A DNA stretch of 64,000 nt from Bretschneidera sinensis (Eukaryota; Streptophyta; Magnoliopsida; Brassicales; Akaniaceae). This document shows positions 11,691 through 22,591 of this stretch, in pieces. The stretch lies in NCBI GenBank assembly GCA_023935145.1, contig CM043700.1, positions 32,535,501 through 32,599,500 on the forward strand. The letters are read 5' to 3'. Both the position numbers and the translations under genes were made by a program. Position 1 is the stretch's first letter. Every line of letters begins with the position of its first letter. The notes below the pieces were generated by a model. It worked only from the letters and a program-made list of their open reading frames with translations. It was not told the DNA's origin and searched no databases.

Positions 11691-11692
<2 letters not shown>

Positions 11693-11852
11693 TCTCCATG
11701 CTTTTTTTTGTGTGTTGACCTTAGCATGGAGCTAAGGTAAAGTATGTGGTGAACAATGTCAAGTTCTTTTCCTTTAAAAGAAAAATATTGTAGCAGTGTG
11801 TGTTATGTATACATGGAACCCATATTGGCTAGCAAGAAAAAAATAAAACTTC

Positions 11853-12267
11853 GGTTTAATTACAAAATCTTTTAGAGTTAAGTAACAATTTGTTTTTTGA
11901 TTTTTAAAAAAAAAAAATTTAATTTTTAATTTTGTTAATTTGAAACACAATTCAACCCATTGATCTGATTCTGAACAAATTCTAATAAAATATTATTAAA
12001 AAACTTAATATATTTGCTAATTTGTTATGTTGGATAATTAAATTACCAAAAAAATTAATATATTTGTCATTTAACGTGGTAAATTAGCAAATGTATTAAG
12101 TTTTTTTATAATTTTTTGATCGAAATTTAATCAAAATTTAATCAAAATCAAACAAATAGAATGAATTGCTTCATATCGATAAAATTGGGTTAAATTACCT
12201 CATCTGAAAATTCAAAAAATAAAAAACTACTTAACTTTAAACTTAAAAGAGAATTTTGTAATTAACA
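11853..12267. mobile_element. foldback / long-TIR MITE-like element upstream of LAZY
   Basis: The left arm (from about 11853) and the reverse complement of the right arm (from about 12267 downward) run in parallel for most of their length. They share the start TTAATTACAAAAT, AGTTAAGTA and the inner block AACTTAATA(T/C)ATTTGCTAATTT. The arms are close to 190 bases each with a small centre. A clear target duplication was not found, so the ends are approximate. The layout resembles Mutator-type foldback MITEs. It ends about 470 bp before the LAZY start codon. Confidence 0.6.
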
Positions 12268-12285
12268 TTACAACTAAGAGTTATC

Positions 12286-12288
<3 letters not shown>

Positions 12289-12328
<40 letters not shown>
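12289..12328. repeat. (TA)n microsatellite
   Basis: About 40 bp of TA dinucleotides. Confidence 0.95.
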
Positions 12329-12333
<5 letters not shown>

Positions 12334-12639
12334 GCATTTGTCAGTGTTTGGCATGGAAAATGTATGGGAATACACGTTGGATATTAATTGGGAGATAATG
12401 AATAATTTATTATGGTCTTCTTTAAGACAAGAAATGAATTAAATTAGTAGGAAAAAGACATAAGTTGGGGAGGGAAAGTGACAAAAGAGAAGGAGAGAGA
12501 GAAAAGATATAATAGGACCACAAAAGTCGCTCTTGGAAATTGAACCAATATCAATTACCAGCTTGGCTATGGAATTTCTCAGAACCCCAACTCTATTTAA
12601 CACTAAAAGCAGCTCAGCTTTCACTGGCTTGTGGGATCT

Positions 12640-12670
12640 GTGTACCAATCAAGCACTTTTATAAGCCCCA
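12640..12670 (+). promoter_or_regulatory. putative core promoter of the LAZY gene
   Basis: ACCAATC (a CCAAT-box word) at about 12643 and a TATA-like TTTTATAAG at about 12657-12665 lie 70-95 bp before the start codon at 12736. The implied leader is short. Inferred from sequence words only. Confidence 0.4.
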
Positions 12671-12735
12671 GTTTGATCACCTCCATCTATCAGACTGTTT
12701 TAAAAAGCTAGCTAGATCTCTATAGAATTTACAAA

Positions 12736-14242
12736 ATGAAGGTACTGATTAATCAATAAACTAGTTATTTTTTTTATATTTATATGTTCTTGGTGATTCT
12801 ATGGGTTTTTTTTTTTTGGTATAAAAGTTTAATTCTATGGCTTTGCTAATAAAAAGAGTGTCATGTCTGATCATCTGAGTGCAGATACTAAATAGGATGG
12901 GAAACAAGCTCAATGGGAGACATGTAAGCAAGAAACCCAACTCCACTCCAGCCAATTGTAAGTATAACACCTCACTTAATTACTATCATCAGTACTCCTC
13001 TGTTTCCTTTTTACATTTTTAAAGTGTTTTCTGTTTCTATTTGCGACTTTTATCGATCAATGGGAGAGGATCCTAAATTTTTTGAAGAAAATTGTTTTTA
13101 AGAATCTGAATTTGTGTTAAAAAAACTATTTTAACTTTTGATTTATTAAATATTAAACAGTTTTTAATTTTATTGATATTTTATTTAAAAATGTTTTATA
13201 AATCATAAACCGAAACTACTGTGAGATCAAACTATAACTAAATTACAGTAGTGATCAGCCCTTTAGATCAATCCATATATGCAATATCATACTATTTCCT
13301 TAATTTTCTTATATATTTAGTACATGCTGAAATTTTTTTAATCCTTCTGTAGATCATGTGCCCTGCAAAGAAGAATTCAGTGATTGGCCTCGTGCAGTAC
13401 TAGCAATTGGAACATTTGGAAATACTAACAATCTTCAGAAAAATCCATCTTCATCCAGAGAGTATTATTTTACACCTGAAGAAGTAGGAAGGCTTCAAAA
13501 TGAATTGAATTTATCGTTGCATAGTGATCTTTCATTGGATAAATTTCTCAGCACCCACTCAAGCTTGCAAGCTGAAAAAACAAACAGTAGTACTGAATCA
13601 TCTTATGATAATTCCAGCAACAAAGATTGTCGTCTTCAGTGTAAAAAGAGCTTAGTTCTTAGTATAGGGAAAGATAATTACTTGGACAATATTGCCAATA
13701 ACGCCATTGGCAACAAGTCGTTATCTTTTCTTCTTAAGAAGATATTTGTTTGCAGAAGTGGGTTTGCGCCTGCAGGCCCTAGTTTGAGAGATTCAATACC
13801 AGAATCAAGAATGGAGAAGGTATATATTTATACACAAATTTTGCTAAATACACTAGTCATGTAGTTCTTAATTATAGCATTTTTTGCTTAATTTTTCTCT
13901 GTTTATAATTTTTTCTACAGATATTGAGGGCAATGCTTCACAGGAAGAAATATCCACAAAGTAGTAGTCCAAAATCGTCTATCAAACTTAGATATTTGGA
14001 GAACAAACATAAGCCTAAGTCTGCCAATGAGGATGATGCAAGTGAAATGGCAGACAATGGAAGTAAATGGGTCAAGACAGATTCTGAGTGTAAGTTAATG
14101 CCTATATATATATATATATATAATGCTGTTTTATTTACATAATACCTAAACATGATTTTCATTTTCTTAGTAGGGTATATATGTATTTGCATCTTACTGA
14201 TGTATCTATTTCTTGATTGTAGATATCGTTTTAGAGATATAA
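12736..14242 (+). CDS. LAZY4: LAZY/DRO1 (IGT family) gravitropism protein, LZY4-like
   Basis: Coding exons 12736-12741, 12885-12957, 13353-13819, 13921-14089 and 14223-14242 join in phase with GT-AG introns to give 244 residues. The first exon codes only Met-Lys, as in other LAZY genes. Family motifs are the N-terminal NKLNG block (residues 9-13), the IGT motif LAIGTFG (43-49), a LDKFL block near residue 88 and the C-terminal KWVKTDSEYIVLEI (231-244). The last is the conserved end that couples these proteins to RLD partners and auxin transport in gravity-sensing cells. The usual WMQ before NKLNG reads NRMG here, so the tryptophan is lost. A 3'-UTR intron is likely (donor GTAAG at 14263, acceptor at 14968). 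The paralogue assignment rests on neighbour order (LSM1, DUF985 cupin); family membership is firm. Confidence 0.85.
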
Positions 14243-14638
14243 ATTGCTGTCAAGATTACAAGGTAAGAAGTTTATTTCAAGCAAGTGTTCTTTTACGATG
14301 ATTGATTTCATCATAACCCAATATAGATGAATAGGAAAAATAATCAATATATAAACTGAATAAATAATTTATTTTTTATTGAAAATCAAATTTAAAATCT
14401 TGTGACTTTATAATCTCGATTTCGCTATTTTCTACAACTCAACCAAGACATCGTTGGTATTTTTAAATGTTAGTATAGGGAAAATATATTGTCTAAACTT
14501 GATTTAAAAAATTATGGACCAAAGTTATTTATGGAGAGAGAAGCGGGATAATTTTCTCTCTCTATCTGACAATAGAAATATTTTTGATTCAAAAAAAAAA
14601 ATCATGGATCAAATTTAGACGATAATATTTTCAGTTTA

Positions 14639-14893
14639 AGGTTAATTGCAGCGAAGGTTTTTGAAATTTTAGCACGTTGTACTAAATATTTGAAATTTTA
14701 GTTTTGATAATTGAATCCTTAAACTTTCAATTTCTTCTTAACTTATTATAAAATACTTTCCATTGTAAAATTTGTATTTGGAGATTTATATTGTCACAAA
14801 TTGAAAAGTTAAGAATCCAATTATTAAAATTAAAATTTTAAAGAATTTAAGTGCAATAAACTAAAATTCAAAAACCGTGGATACAATTTTAAC
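14639..14893. mobile_element. long-TIR foldback MITE in the presumed LAZY 3'-UTR intron
   Basis: The left arm and the reverse complement of the right arm share GGTTTTTGAA(A)TTTTAG, TTTTAATAATTGGATTCTTAA-like and TTCAATTT blocks over about 110 bases each. The flanks TTCAGTTTA (14630-14638) and ATCGGTTTA (14894-14902) agree at seven of nine positions, consistent with a decayed 9-bp Mutator-type duplication. Confidence 0.55.
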
Positions 14894-14968
14894 ATCGGTT
14901 TACATTCTAAAGAAAAATATACGTGCTTAAGCATGTTCTAATTACTTCATCAGAAATTAATGCTGCAG

Positions 14969-16499
14969 ATATGATCCGATGCCTTGTTAAAGATCTTGTC
15001 CTACAAATTTATATAGTTAAAGGCTAAATAATAGCGGAGGAAGAAAGTGCCTCACATTCATATTTCAATAAACGTCGCCATGCAAGATGATGACTACAAG
15101 GACGGTTCTGTATGTGTTCTGCCAAAAGACTTTCCAGTGACTTGCTCTGATGCGTCTCTCTCTCCCTCTCTTTCTACTCATAAATTGGGGAATAAGCTAA
15201 TTACTTTGTATATTGATTGAACTTTTATCTTTTTAGATAAATAATTTCTCCATTCTATTGGTTCATTCTTAGGATGACAACATTCATAATGTTCCATGTT
15301 GTTTCAATTGATCTTATGCATTTATAAAACAAAATTGATCTTATGCACATTTGCCATCTATTTGTAATAAATGAATTCAACAAATTTTATTGTATTTATA
15401 TGCAATTCCATGGTTATTATGTTTGAGAAGCTAAGGGTTCGTCTCATATTGTTTTTCTTGTGTTTTTGTATTGTAAAAACTTGAAAACGAAGTGAGTGCT
15501 AACTAGATTAATTGGTAAAATTATTTGTCAACGTATAAAATATTAAGTATCAAATATCACGCACATCAAGAGAAAGTAGGGGTGGACATGGTTTGTTAAC
15601 CATATAAATCAATGAAACTATAACCATAATCAAAAATTTTTATCTGTTTAAAATTATAACCATTTTTTGTTACTAAAATTTCGGTTACTAAAACTTGTTA
15701 GTTAACCAAAAAACTAATTTTTTTGCACAATTCAAAGAGTTACACTAATAAAAAATATATAACTTAAAAGTTAAAACATCATAATCTCGTTCAATCCACA
15801 ATGAACAATCTATATCAAAGTTCTCAAACACCATTCAAAAACTCAAAATATAAATTATAAACTTCTAAATGAATTTCAATTAGGGTTTGTTTGAAACTTT
15901 GGATGAGGGTCGCGTAAGTCACTCGAATAAATTAGGTTAAGTTTTTTACTTTAATATTTACACGAGTATGTAATGGTTAAGTGGTAGATGATGCATTGTA
16001 TTTATTTGTACCCTCCAATAGATTGTTATTATGTATAAACATACTGTTAATAATATTTTTATATAAATATAAATGTAAATATTATATATAACTTCTGTTT
16101 GTTTTAATCAAGTGGTTATCAACGTATTAAAAATCAATAATCATAATAAAAAAAAAATCATAATCATAACCAAACCAAATTGTGTGATAAATTACATTTT
16201 TGGTTTGATTTTGAGATGAGTTTAGTTAAAATTTGGTTATCAATTATTTTTATCTAGATGAAAAATAAGTGATGAATGCGGAATATTGAATAAGTATTTA
16301 AATATTACTGAATTAATAATAAAAAAATATTATAAATTTGAAAACTTGAAATCGAAAATAAAATTATAAAAAATGCGTTTGGTTGGATCAATTCTAATTT
16401 CCGTTTTAAATTATGGAAACAGAAAGTTTGGAAAAAAAAAAACGGCGGAATGAGGAAAAAACAATTGGGAACAAAATGGAAACACAGGAAATGACGGCG
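14969..16499. other. LAZY 3' exon candidate, then AT-rich spacer
   Basis: The first few hundred bases may be the terminal non-coding exon of the LAZY gene, after the acceptor at 14968. The rest is AT-rich. It includes a block near 15585-16180 with repeated GGTTA/AACC words typical of decayed MITEs, but with no ends I can define. Confidence 0.4.
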
Positions 16500-16680
16500 A
16501 TTTTCCTTACAACGACGCCCTTGCTCGGGTTCGAGGCGTACTTAAGATCATTTGAGGTTTTGAAGCCCTTTCTTTTATTTCCTTTCTCTTATCCTGTGTC
16601 AGGGTTGAGTTTCACTGTGCGCTTTCTTGCTGTCTCTCCATCGTCTTTCAGCATTGGTATCATTGATCAGGTGATTTCAT
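16500..16680 (+). promoter_or_regulatory. possible non-coding leader exon
   Basis: A GC-richer, C/T-rich block ends in GATCAG followed by GTGATT, a plausible splice donor. A matching acceptor TTTCCAG lies at about 19154-19160 just before the PPR start. This may be the 5' leader of the PPR transcript. The overlapping 89-residue frame has no protein features. Confidence 0.3.
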
Positions 16681-17956
16681 AACCTAACTCTTTCTTTGCC
16701 CCTTTCTCTCTCTCTTTCCCCCAAGATTTTCTTACATATTTCTTTTTCATCTGCATAAACTTTTACATCAATTTTAGGGCAAGAAACCCCCACCGTTATC
16801 TGCAACTACCAACGTTCATGGTGCCCTTAGTCTGAGAGAAAATTTCCAGAAAGTAATAGATAATTAGCATCCTGGATTTTTTTATTTATGCAATTGAGAG
16901 TTTGATGTTTGCTTATTTAAAAAAAAAAATCAAATTACCCAAGTATAGATTTTAGGAGATACCCACTACTGGGTTTTAGGAGGTACCCATGTAGTGCGTG
17001 ATGCATTACACATGCAGTGCAATTTCATTTCCCCCCTTTATTACACTTAATCTAATCATTACATAAGTAGCTGGTTGCTTTGTTCATCACACACGCGTCC
17101 TAAAGTTGGTTTCTTCAGTCATTTCCAACCAACGTTTTTTTTTTCCTGAATGGTCAGTAGGCCTATGATATATTTCTATGGATAAATCTTACTAATATAA
17201 TTAAGATTTGTGGTGTGTATAATTTCGGTTTACTTTTAGGGGTACTAATTTTCTCTTCAAATTAGTATGCTTTGAGAGATGAGGCTTTTATAGGTTTAAT
17301 TATTTTCATTTCTTCTTATTGCTTAGTTCATGATCAGTTTGTCAATGAATCTTGCTTTGGTTGCTCAAAAATGTTTTAATGAAGATCATTTCCATGGAAC
17401 TAACCGTAATGAATGTCAGTAATTTTATCAAATTTGTGCCTATTTTTTTTCATCTTTCTGTTATGAAATTCTGTATTGGCTATTTAGATCTGTTTTTTTG
17501 TTAGCAGTAGTAAAAAACAAAGAAATCCACTTCATGTGTAAACCTAGATTCAAATGAATTATTTATAAGTCATGTGGAAATTACCCGAATATAAATTGAA
17601 AGATAGGGTGGAAGATAGGAGAAAAGGAAATAAATAATCATGAGGTTTGATGTAGTATATGCTGCCAGATACAGAGAAAAGGAAAACAATCATGACAAAG
17701 CTAATGTCGAAAGAAACAATGAGCACTGGACTTTGAATAAATTACATTGCATGTTAAGCTCTTTTCATGATGATTGGCATTCTGTGTTAGCCATTAAGCT
17801 ATTGATAGTCTAGGCTTTTTTGCCCAAAACTGCATAAAGACATTTCTTTGGTGCTTTAGGAGCTGTACTACTTGTGTCTTAATTAGCCCTCTCTCACTGG
17901 GTTTAGTAAACTGTCTTAGATGGGACTTTGAAGTCTGAACTTCATAAATTTAATTA
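16681..17956. other. spacer or leader intron
   Basis: AT-rich, with no recognisable coding sequence. Confidence 0.5.
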
Positions 17957-17975
17957 ACTACAAAAATGGGCTTGG

Positions 17976-18303
17976 AGTGGTTGCTAGCTCCGTGAAAGAT
18001 GAAGTGTGGGTTTGGAGTGATTGGAGGGCTTCTAAGGAGACCAAGATGACTTAGACGTTGATTTCACTATCTTATTTTTGGATAGTGTGGAATGATAGGA
18101 ATCTTAGGGTTTTTGATGGTATAGAGATGCCTATTGAAGTTATTAGAGATAGATGGTTCAACGCACTTAATTTTTGGTTTAAAGGGATTTTTTAAAAAAT
18201 AATTTTGACCTTCTAGATTTTGTGGATATTTTTTCTTGTAATTAGCCTTGGCTTTGAGTTGCACCCTCTAGGTGCCTTTTAATACAATTTTATTTATAAA
18301 AAG
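17976..18303 (+). mobile_element. 5'-truncated L1-type LINE with 19-bp target duplication
   Basis: The 328-bp insert is flanked by perfect copies of ACTACAAAAATGGGCTTGG (17957-17975 and 18304-18322). Translation gives a C-terminal ORF2 tail with WIVWNDRNLRVF, matching the WxxWxxRN motif of plant LINEs. The 3' end has the usual LINE wording (TTGCACCCTCTAGGTGCCTTTTAATAC) and a short A-rich tail. It is a dead-on-arrival copy, but the intact duplication suggests it is not very old. Confidence 0.85.
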
Positions 18304-18322
18304 ACTACAAAAATGGGCTTGG

Positions 18323-19201
18323 CTCCCTTCCATTGCTTTAGGCCTTGCAGACCATTTTAACAACATTATATGGTTAAACAGTAAGTTATTAACTAGCAAC
18401 ATAACATTTGAGGGATTAGGATTGCATAAAGAGGTACAGGTAGCATAAGAAAATCCACAGCAGATAGTGCAGACTGCAGAAAGCTTCAAAAACTGATGTA
18501 GGCAAAAACTGTTGTAGCATAAGAAAACTGTTTTACTTTTATTTATTCATTTCAATTTCTTTTTCTTGTGGTGGACATGTCCCATGTTTCTTGAAATGGT
18601 TGTATGTTCATTGCTTGTTTGGTGCTTGCTATCTAGATAACATGCACAAGTTCCTTATGCTTGCTATTTAATTACTTTTTTTTTGGACTGGATCCTTATT
18701 AATTAGCATATGATTTTTGGACTTTTGAATTGTTTTGAATTTCTTTCTATAGCATATTTGGTAATATGTACTATACACACATATAATTGTGATTATGAAA
18801 AATAAAATGGAAGTAAAAAAATGGTAATTGAACCAGCCAAATATGTTTTTAGTTTGCAGTTATGGAAAACTGGAATCAGTTTTTGTTTATCAAACATGCT
18901 TTCTATTTTTAAAACTGACAAAACAAAATGGAAACAGGAAACACAAAACTAAAAACTTGCAACATTACCAAACGGGCTTTCCCTCATTCGTAGGAAGCAT
19001 ATATTCTTGAAATAATTGTTCATGTTCTTTGTTCTTATCAAAATGCTGGCCAATTTCATTTCTTTGATTCTCAACAAAGTGATAGAACCATGGTAAGGTC
19101 CCATTTTCCCTTTACTTAGCACAAATCATAGTAATCATAAACTTCTACTAATTTTTCCAGCCAAAAACAAGGGGGAAAAGAAGAAGGGAAAGAAAAGCGC
19201 C
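18323..19201. other. spacer upstream of the PPR gene
   Basis: No gene seen. It contains a MITE-like segment (18757-18974) and, at its end, the A/G-rich leader immediately before the PPR start codon. Confidence 0.5.
18757..18974. repeat. MITE-like segment with TTTGGTAAT terminal words
   Basis: TTTGGTAATAT at the left and ATTACCAAA at the right form inverted ends about 218 bp apart, with an interior rich in AAACTG and GGAAAC words. No target duplication was found, so this is tentative. Confidence 0.35.
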
Positions 19202-21682
19202 ATGCTCCTCAACCGAAACCCCACCACCAAAAGCCTCGAAGAAAAACTGATGAGGTCAGCACAAACCCTGCTCAAGACACTCCTCAAAAATCCCAACACT
19301 ATCAAATCTAAAACCCAAGCCAAACAACTCCATGCCCAAATCCTGAAAACCAAATCCCTCTCTCTCTCTCATGTGTCCACAGTTATCTCCATATACTCTA
19401 ACTTGAACCTCTTACGTGAGTCTCTCCTTCTCTTCAACACTCTTCACTCGCGCCCAGTTCTTGCCTGGAAATCTATCATCAGATGCTATGCCAACAATGG
19501 CCTTCTTGTGAAATCCTTGGCTTCTTTTATTGAAATGCGTGCTTCTGGTAAATACCCAGATCACAATCTGTTCCCTTCTGTGCTAAAATCATGTACAATG
19601 CTGATGGACTTGAGGTTAGGTGAGGCTGTTCATGGGTGTATTATTAGGCTTGGGATGGACTTTGATTTGATTACTGGTAATGCCCTTATGAATATGTATT
19701 CAAAGTTTCAAGGTTTAGATAGGAATGGTGGGCGAATAATTCAGATGCCCAATATGCTTGGTGGAATGCCTAAGAGAAGGCAAAATGGTGATTTTAAGAG
19801 TGGATTGGTTGGTTGTAATGAATTGAATGATAGGATTGCGCAGGAGTTTGAAACTAATGGGAGAATAGTACATTTTTATGGGGATTCAAGGAGAGAAGTG
19901 GTGCTTCATGATGGAATTTTGAATAGTAACATGAATGATTTAATGTGTGAATTAAAGAAACAGGCATTGGGTATTGATCACCGTGTCAATTTGAATCATA
20001 TTAGTGATGCGTTCCCTCAAATTGGTAATGCAGACAGGGAAGTTGATCCTTTTTTTGGTAAAGCTAACGAAGTTTCAATGCAAAAGATAGATAAAATAGC
20101 TCTGGGAATTTGTAGTGTGAGAAAGGTTTTCGAAATGATGCCAAAAAGGGATGTTGTTTCCTGGAATACTGTGATTGCAGGAAATGCACAAAATGGGATG
20201 TACGAAGAGGCGTTAAGGATGGTTAGGGAGATGGGGAATGCCAGTTTGAAGCCTGATTCTTTTACTTTATCCAGTGTCCTTCCTATATTTGCAGAGTACG
20301 TGGATGTTATCAAGGGCAAGGAGATTCATGGGTATGCTATAAGACATGGGTTTGCTACAGATGTGTTTATTGGAAGTAGCTTGATTGACATGTATGCAAA
20401 ATGCACACGGGTGGAAGATTCACATCGTGTGTTTTCTCTCTTGCCTCAACAAGATAGCATTTCATGGAACTCAATTATTGCAGGGTGTGTGCAGAATGGC
20501 CTTTTTGATGAAGGCCTGAAATTTTTTCGGCAAATGTTAATGGCCAAAATTAAGCCCCAACCTGTTTCCTTTTCTAGTATCATGCCTGCTTGTGCCCACT
20601 TGACGACGCTGCATTTAGGGAAGCAACTTCATGGATACATAGTTAGGGGTGGGTTTGATGATAATGTGTTTATAGCCAGCGCACTTGTGGACATGTATTC
20701 CAAATGTGGGAATATTTTGATAGCAAGATGGATTTTTGATAAAATGGAGCGACATGACATGGTATCTTGGACAGCCATTATCATGGGATATGCTTTGCAT
20801 GGGCATGCCAGGGATGCCGTTTCCTTATTTGAGCAAATGGAAATGGAGGGAGTGAAACCCAACTATGTGGCTTTCGTGGCTGTGTTAACTGCTTGCAGTC
20901 ATGCTGGATTGATAGATGAAGCTTGGATATATTTCAACAGTATGACTCGAAAGTATAGGATTGCTCCAGGCTTAGAACATTACGCCGCTCTGGCCGACCT
21001 TCTTGGTCGTGCGGGAAAGTTGGAAGAAGCATATGAGTTCATCTCTGGCATGCATATTGAACCTACAGGGAGTGTATGGTCGACATTGTTGGCTGCTTGT
21101 AGAGTCCACAGGAATGTTGAGTTGGCTGAAAAGGTTGCTATGAAAATATTTGCAATTGATCCAGAGAACATGGGAGCTTATGTTCTCTTGTGCAATGTAT
21201 ATTCAGCTTCACAGAGATGGAAAGATGCAGCGAAGTTGCGAATATTTATGAGGAATAAGGGCATGAAAAAGTCACCAGCTTGCAGTTGGATTGAAATTAA
21301 AAACAAGATGCATGCTTTTGTGGCTGGAGATAAATCTCACCCATATTATGACAGAATCAATGAGTTTCTGAAAGTTCTTTTAGAGCAAATGGAACGAGAA
21401 GGATATGTTCCAAATACAAACGAAGTACTCCATGATGTTGAGGAGGAGCAGAAGAAATACTTACTTAGTAGCCACAGTGAGAGACTAGCCATAGCTTTTG
21501 GAATCATTAGCACACCTGCTGGGACAACAATTCGAGTAACAAAGAACATTCGTGTCTGTGTGGACTGCCACACAGCAATAAAGTTTATATCAAAGATTGT
21601 TAAGAGAGATATTATTGTCAGGGATAATAGCCGATTTCACCATTTCAAGGATGGAAATTGTTCATGTAGGGATTACTGGTAA
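19202..21682 (+). CDS. DYW-class pentatricopeptide repeat protein (organelle RNA editing factor type)
   Basis: Intronless, 826 residues. The N-terminus is basic with little acidity, compatible with an organelle transit peptide. PLS-type PPR repeats start near residue 40 (QLHAQIL) and run to about 620, with repeated VVSWN, DMYxKCG and HGY motifs. The E/E+ region follows ([14 protein letters not shown] at 621). The C-terminal DYW deaminase domain (about 730-826) keeps HSE at 758-760, CVDCH at 786-790 and the end CSCRDYW. Such proteins bind organelle transcripts and direct C-to-U editing. Residues about 171-303 are an extra stretch with no PPR pattern between MYSKFQ and RKVFEMM. The gene resembles Arabidopsis At3g23330, whose neighbour is also an SF3b10 gene; the target site is unknown. 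ATG 19202 is the first in-frame start and lies in an A/G-rich leader. Confidence 0.95.
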   Translation: MLLNRNPTTKSLEEKLMRSAQTLLKTLLKNPNTIKSKTQAKQLHAQILKTKSLSLSHVSTVISIYSNLNLLRESLLLFNTLHSRPVLAWKSIIRCYANNGLLVKSLASFIEMRASGKYPDHNLFPSVLKSCTMLMDLRLGEAVHGCIIRLGMDFDLITGNALMNMYSKFQGLDRNGGRIIQMPNMLGGMPKRRQNGDFKSGLVGCNELNDRIAQEFETNGRIVHFYGDSRREVVLHDGILNSNMNDLMCELKKQALGIDHRVNLNHISDAFPQIGNADREVDPFFGKANEVSMQKIDKIALGICSVRKVFEMMPKRDVVSWNTVIAGNAQNGMYEEALRMVREMGNASLKPDSFTLSSVLPIFAEYVDVIKGKEIHGYAIRHGFATDVFIGSSLIDMYAKCTRVEDSHRVFSLLPQQDSISWNSIIAGCVQNGLFDEGLKFFRQMLMAKIKPQPVSFSSIMPACAHLTTLHLGKQLHGYIVRGGFDDNVFIASALVDMYSKCGNILIARWIFDKMERHDMVSWTAIIMGYALHGHARDAVSLFEQMEMEGVKPNYVAFVAVLTACSHAGLIDEAWIYFNSMTRKYRIAPGLEHYAALADLLGRAGKLEEAYEFISGMHIEPTGSVWSTLLAACRVHRNVELAEKVAMKIFAIDPENMGAYVLLCNVYSASQRWKDAAKLRIFMRNKGMKKSPACSWIEIKNKMHAFVAGDKSHPYYDRINEFLKVLLEQMEREGYVPNTNEVLHDVEEEQKKYLLSSHSERLAIAFGIISTPAGTTIRVTKNIRVCVDCHTAIKFISKIVKRDIIVRDNSRFHHFKDGNCSCRDYW

Positions 21683-22591
21683 TGGGGCAAAACAAGATGA
21701 TGTTTGACCTTTTAATACTGTGACCATAGTCCATTGATTTGTTTTCTTCTTTCTCAAAAGAGCCTTTCGTTGTCTGTCAGGTGTTTTTGTTCAGATCCAG
21801 GTTTGTTCCCCTCTTTGTTTTCTTCATTTAGATCTAGGTCTGCTTGGTTCACCAGAAAATTGAGGGAAAGATTCGGATGAGAAAGTTTTGGTTTTTCTGT
21901 GCTTTTGTTGAGTTGGCGATTGGAATAAGTAGAATCATTTTATTTGACTCGACTTTATTTATATTAATGGTTGGGCTTGATTGCTGGCTGGATAATTCAA
22001 ATCTAAATTTCATTTTTTTTTCTTTTTCTTACCAGTGAATTATCTGTGACCAAATGGAGGATTAGTTAGTTTTGTATCATATTGCTTGATTCTACTAATT
22101 TGAGCAGTGATCTTCTCAAGATGAAGTTTGAATTTGTTTCTTTTAAGATATTTTGTTTCGTAACGTTTCATCATTATAGTTTATGAAGCTTGCATTTCAT
22201 GACTTTTGGATATGGGTTGCTTGGATTAAATAGTTATTTTTTTCCTTGTGGTGTGAAAAGTTGGAGAATCAAAATAAAGGTTGATGCCTTTGTGAGCTTG
22301 GTTATCCTAGAGCTAGCCACGAACTTTCAACAAGCTGAATTCAAATTAATTTTTTAGGTTCAACTTGAACTTTGAACCGAATTTGAATCCTTCCCTTTTC
22401 GTGTTGTTTCCACTCCTAATCTTATGGTTTCTAGTCTCAATCTATACGTCCCTTGTAAAGTTTTAGTTTTATATTCAACTGTTTATTAGTTTCATCAATC
22501 AGTGCCAGATCTTGTGTCTATTGCAGAGTCTGTGTGGTTTGGCTTCTAAGTATCTTTTGAAGCTCGTTGTTGCTACTCTTAAAGCTGAAAA
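21683..22591 (+). other. PPR 3' region and SF3B5 promoter/leader
   Basis: About 0.9 kb between the PPR stop and the SF3B5 start, on the same strand. TATTGCAG at about 22519-22526 may be the acceptor of a 5'-UTR intron of SF3B5. No coding sequence is supported. Confidence 0.5.

Noticed and set aside
15480..15570. Box A/box B-like words suggesting another SINE
   Set aside because: Both boxes are too degenerate and no flanking duplication was found.
15585..16260. GGTTA/AACC-rich segment as a possible transposon
   Set aside because: The two ends do not align as inverted repeats, and no borders could be set.
16413..16682. 89-residue frame near a leader-like block
   Set aside because: No domain; better explained as a non-coding leader or chance.
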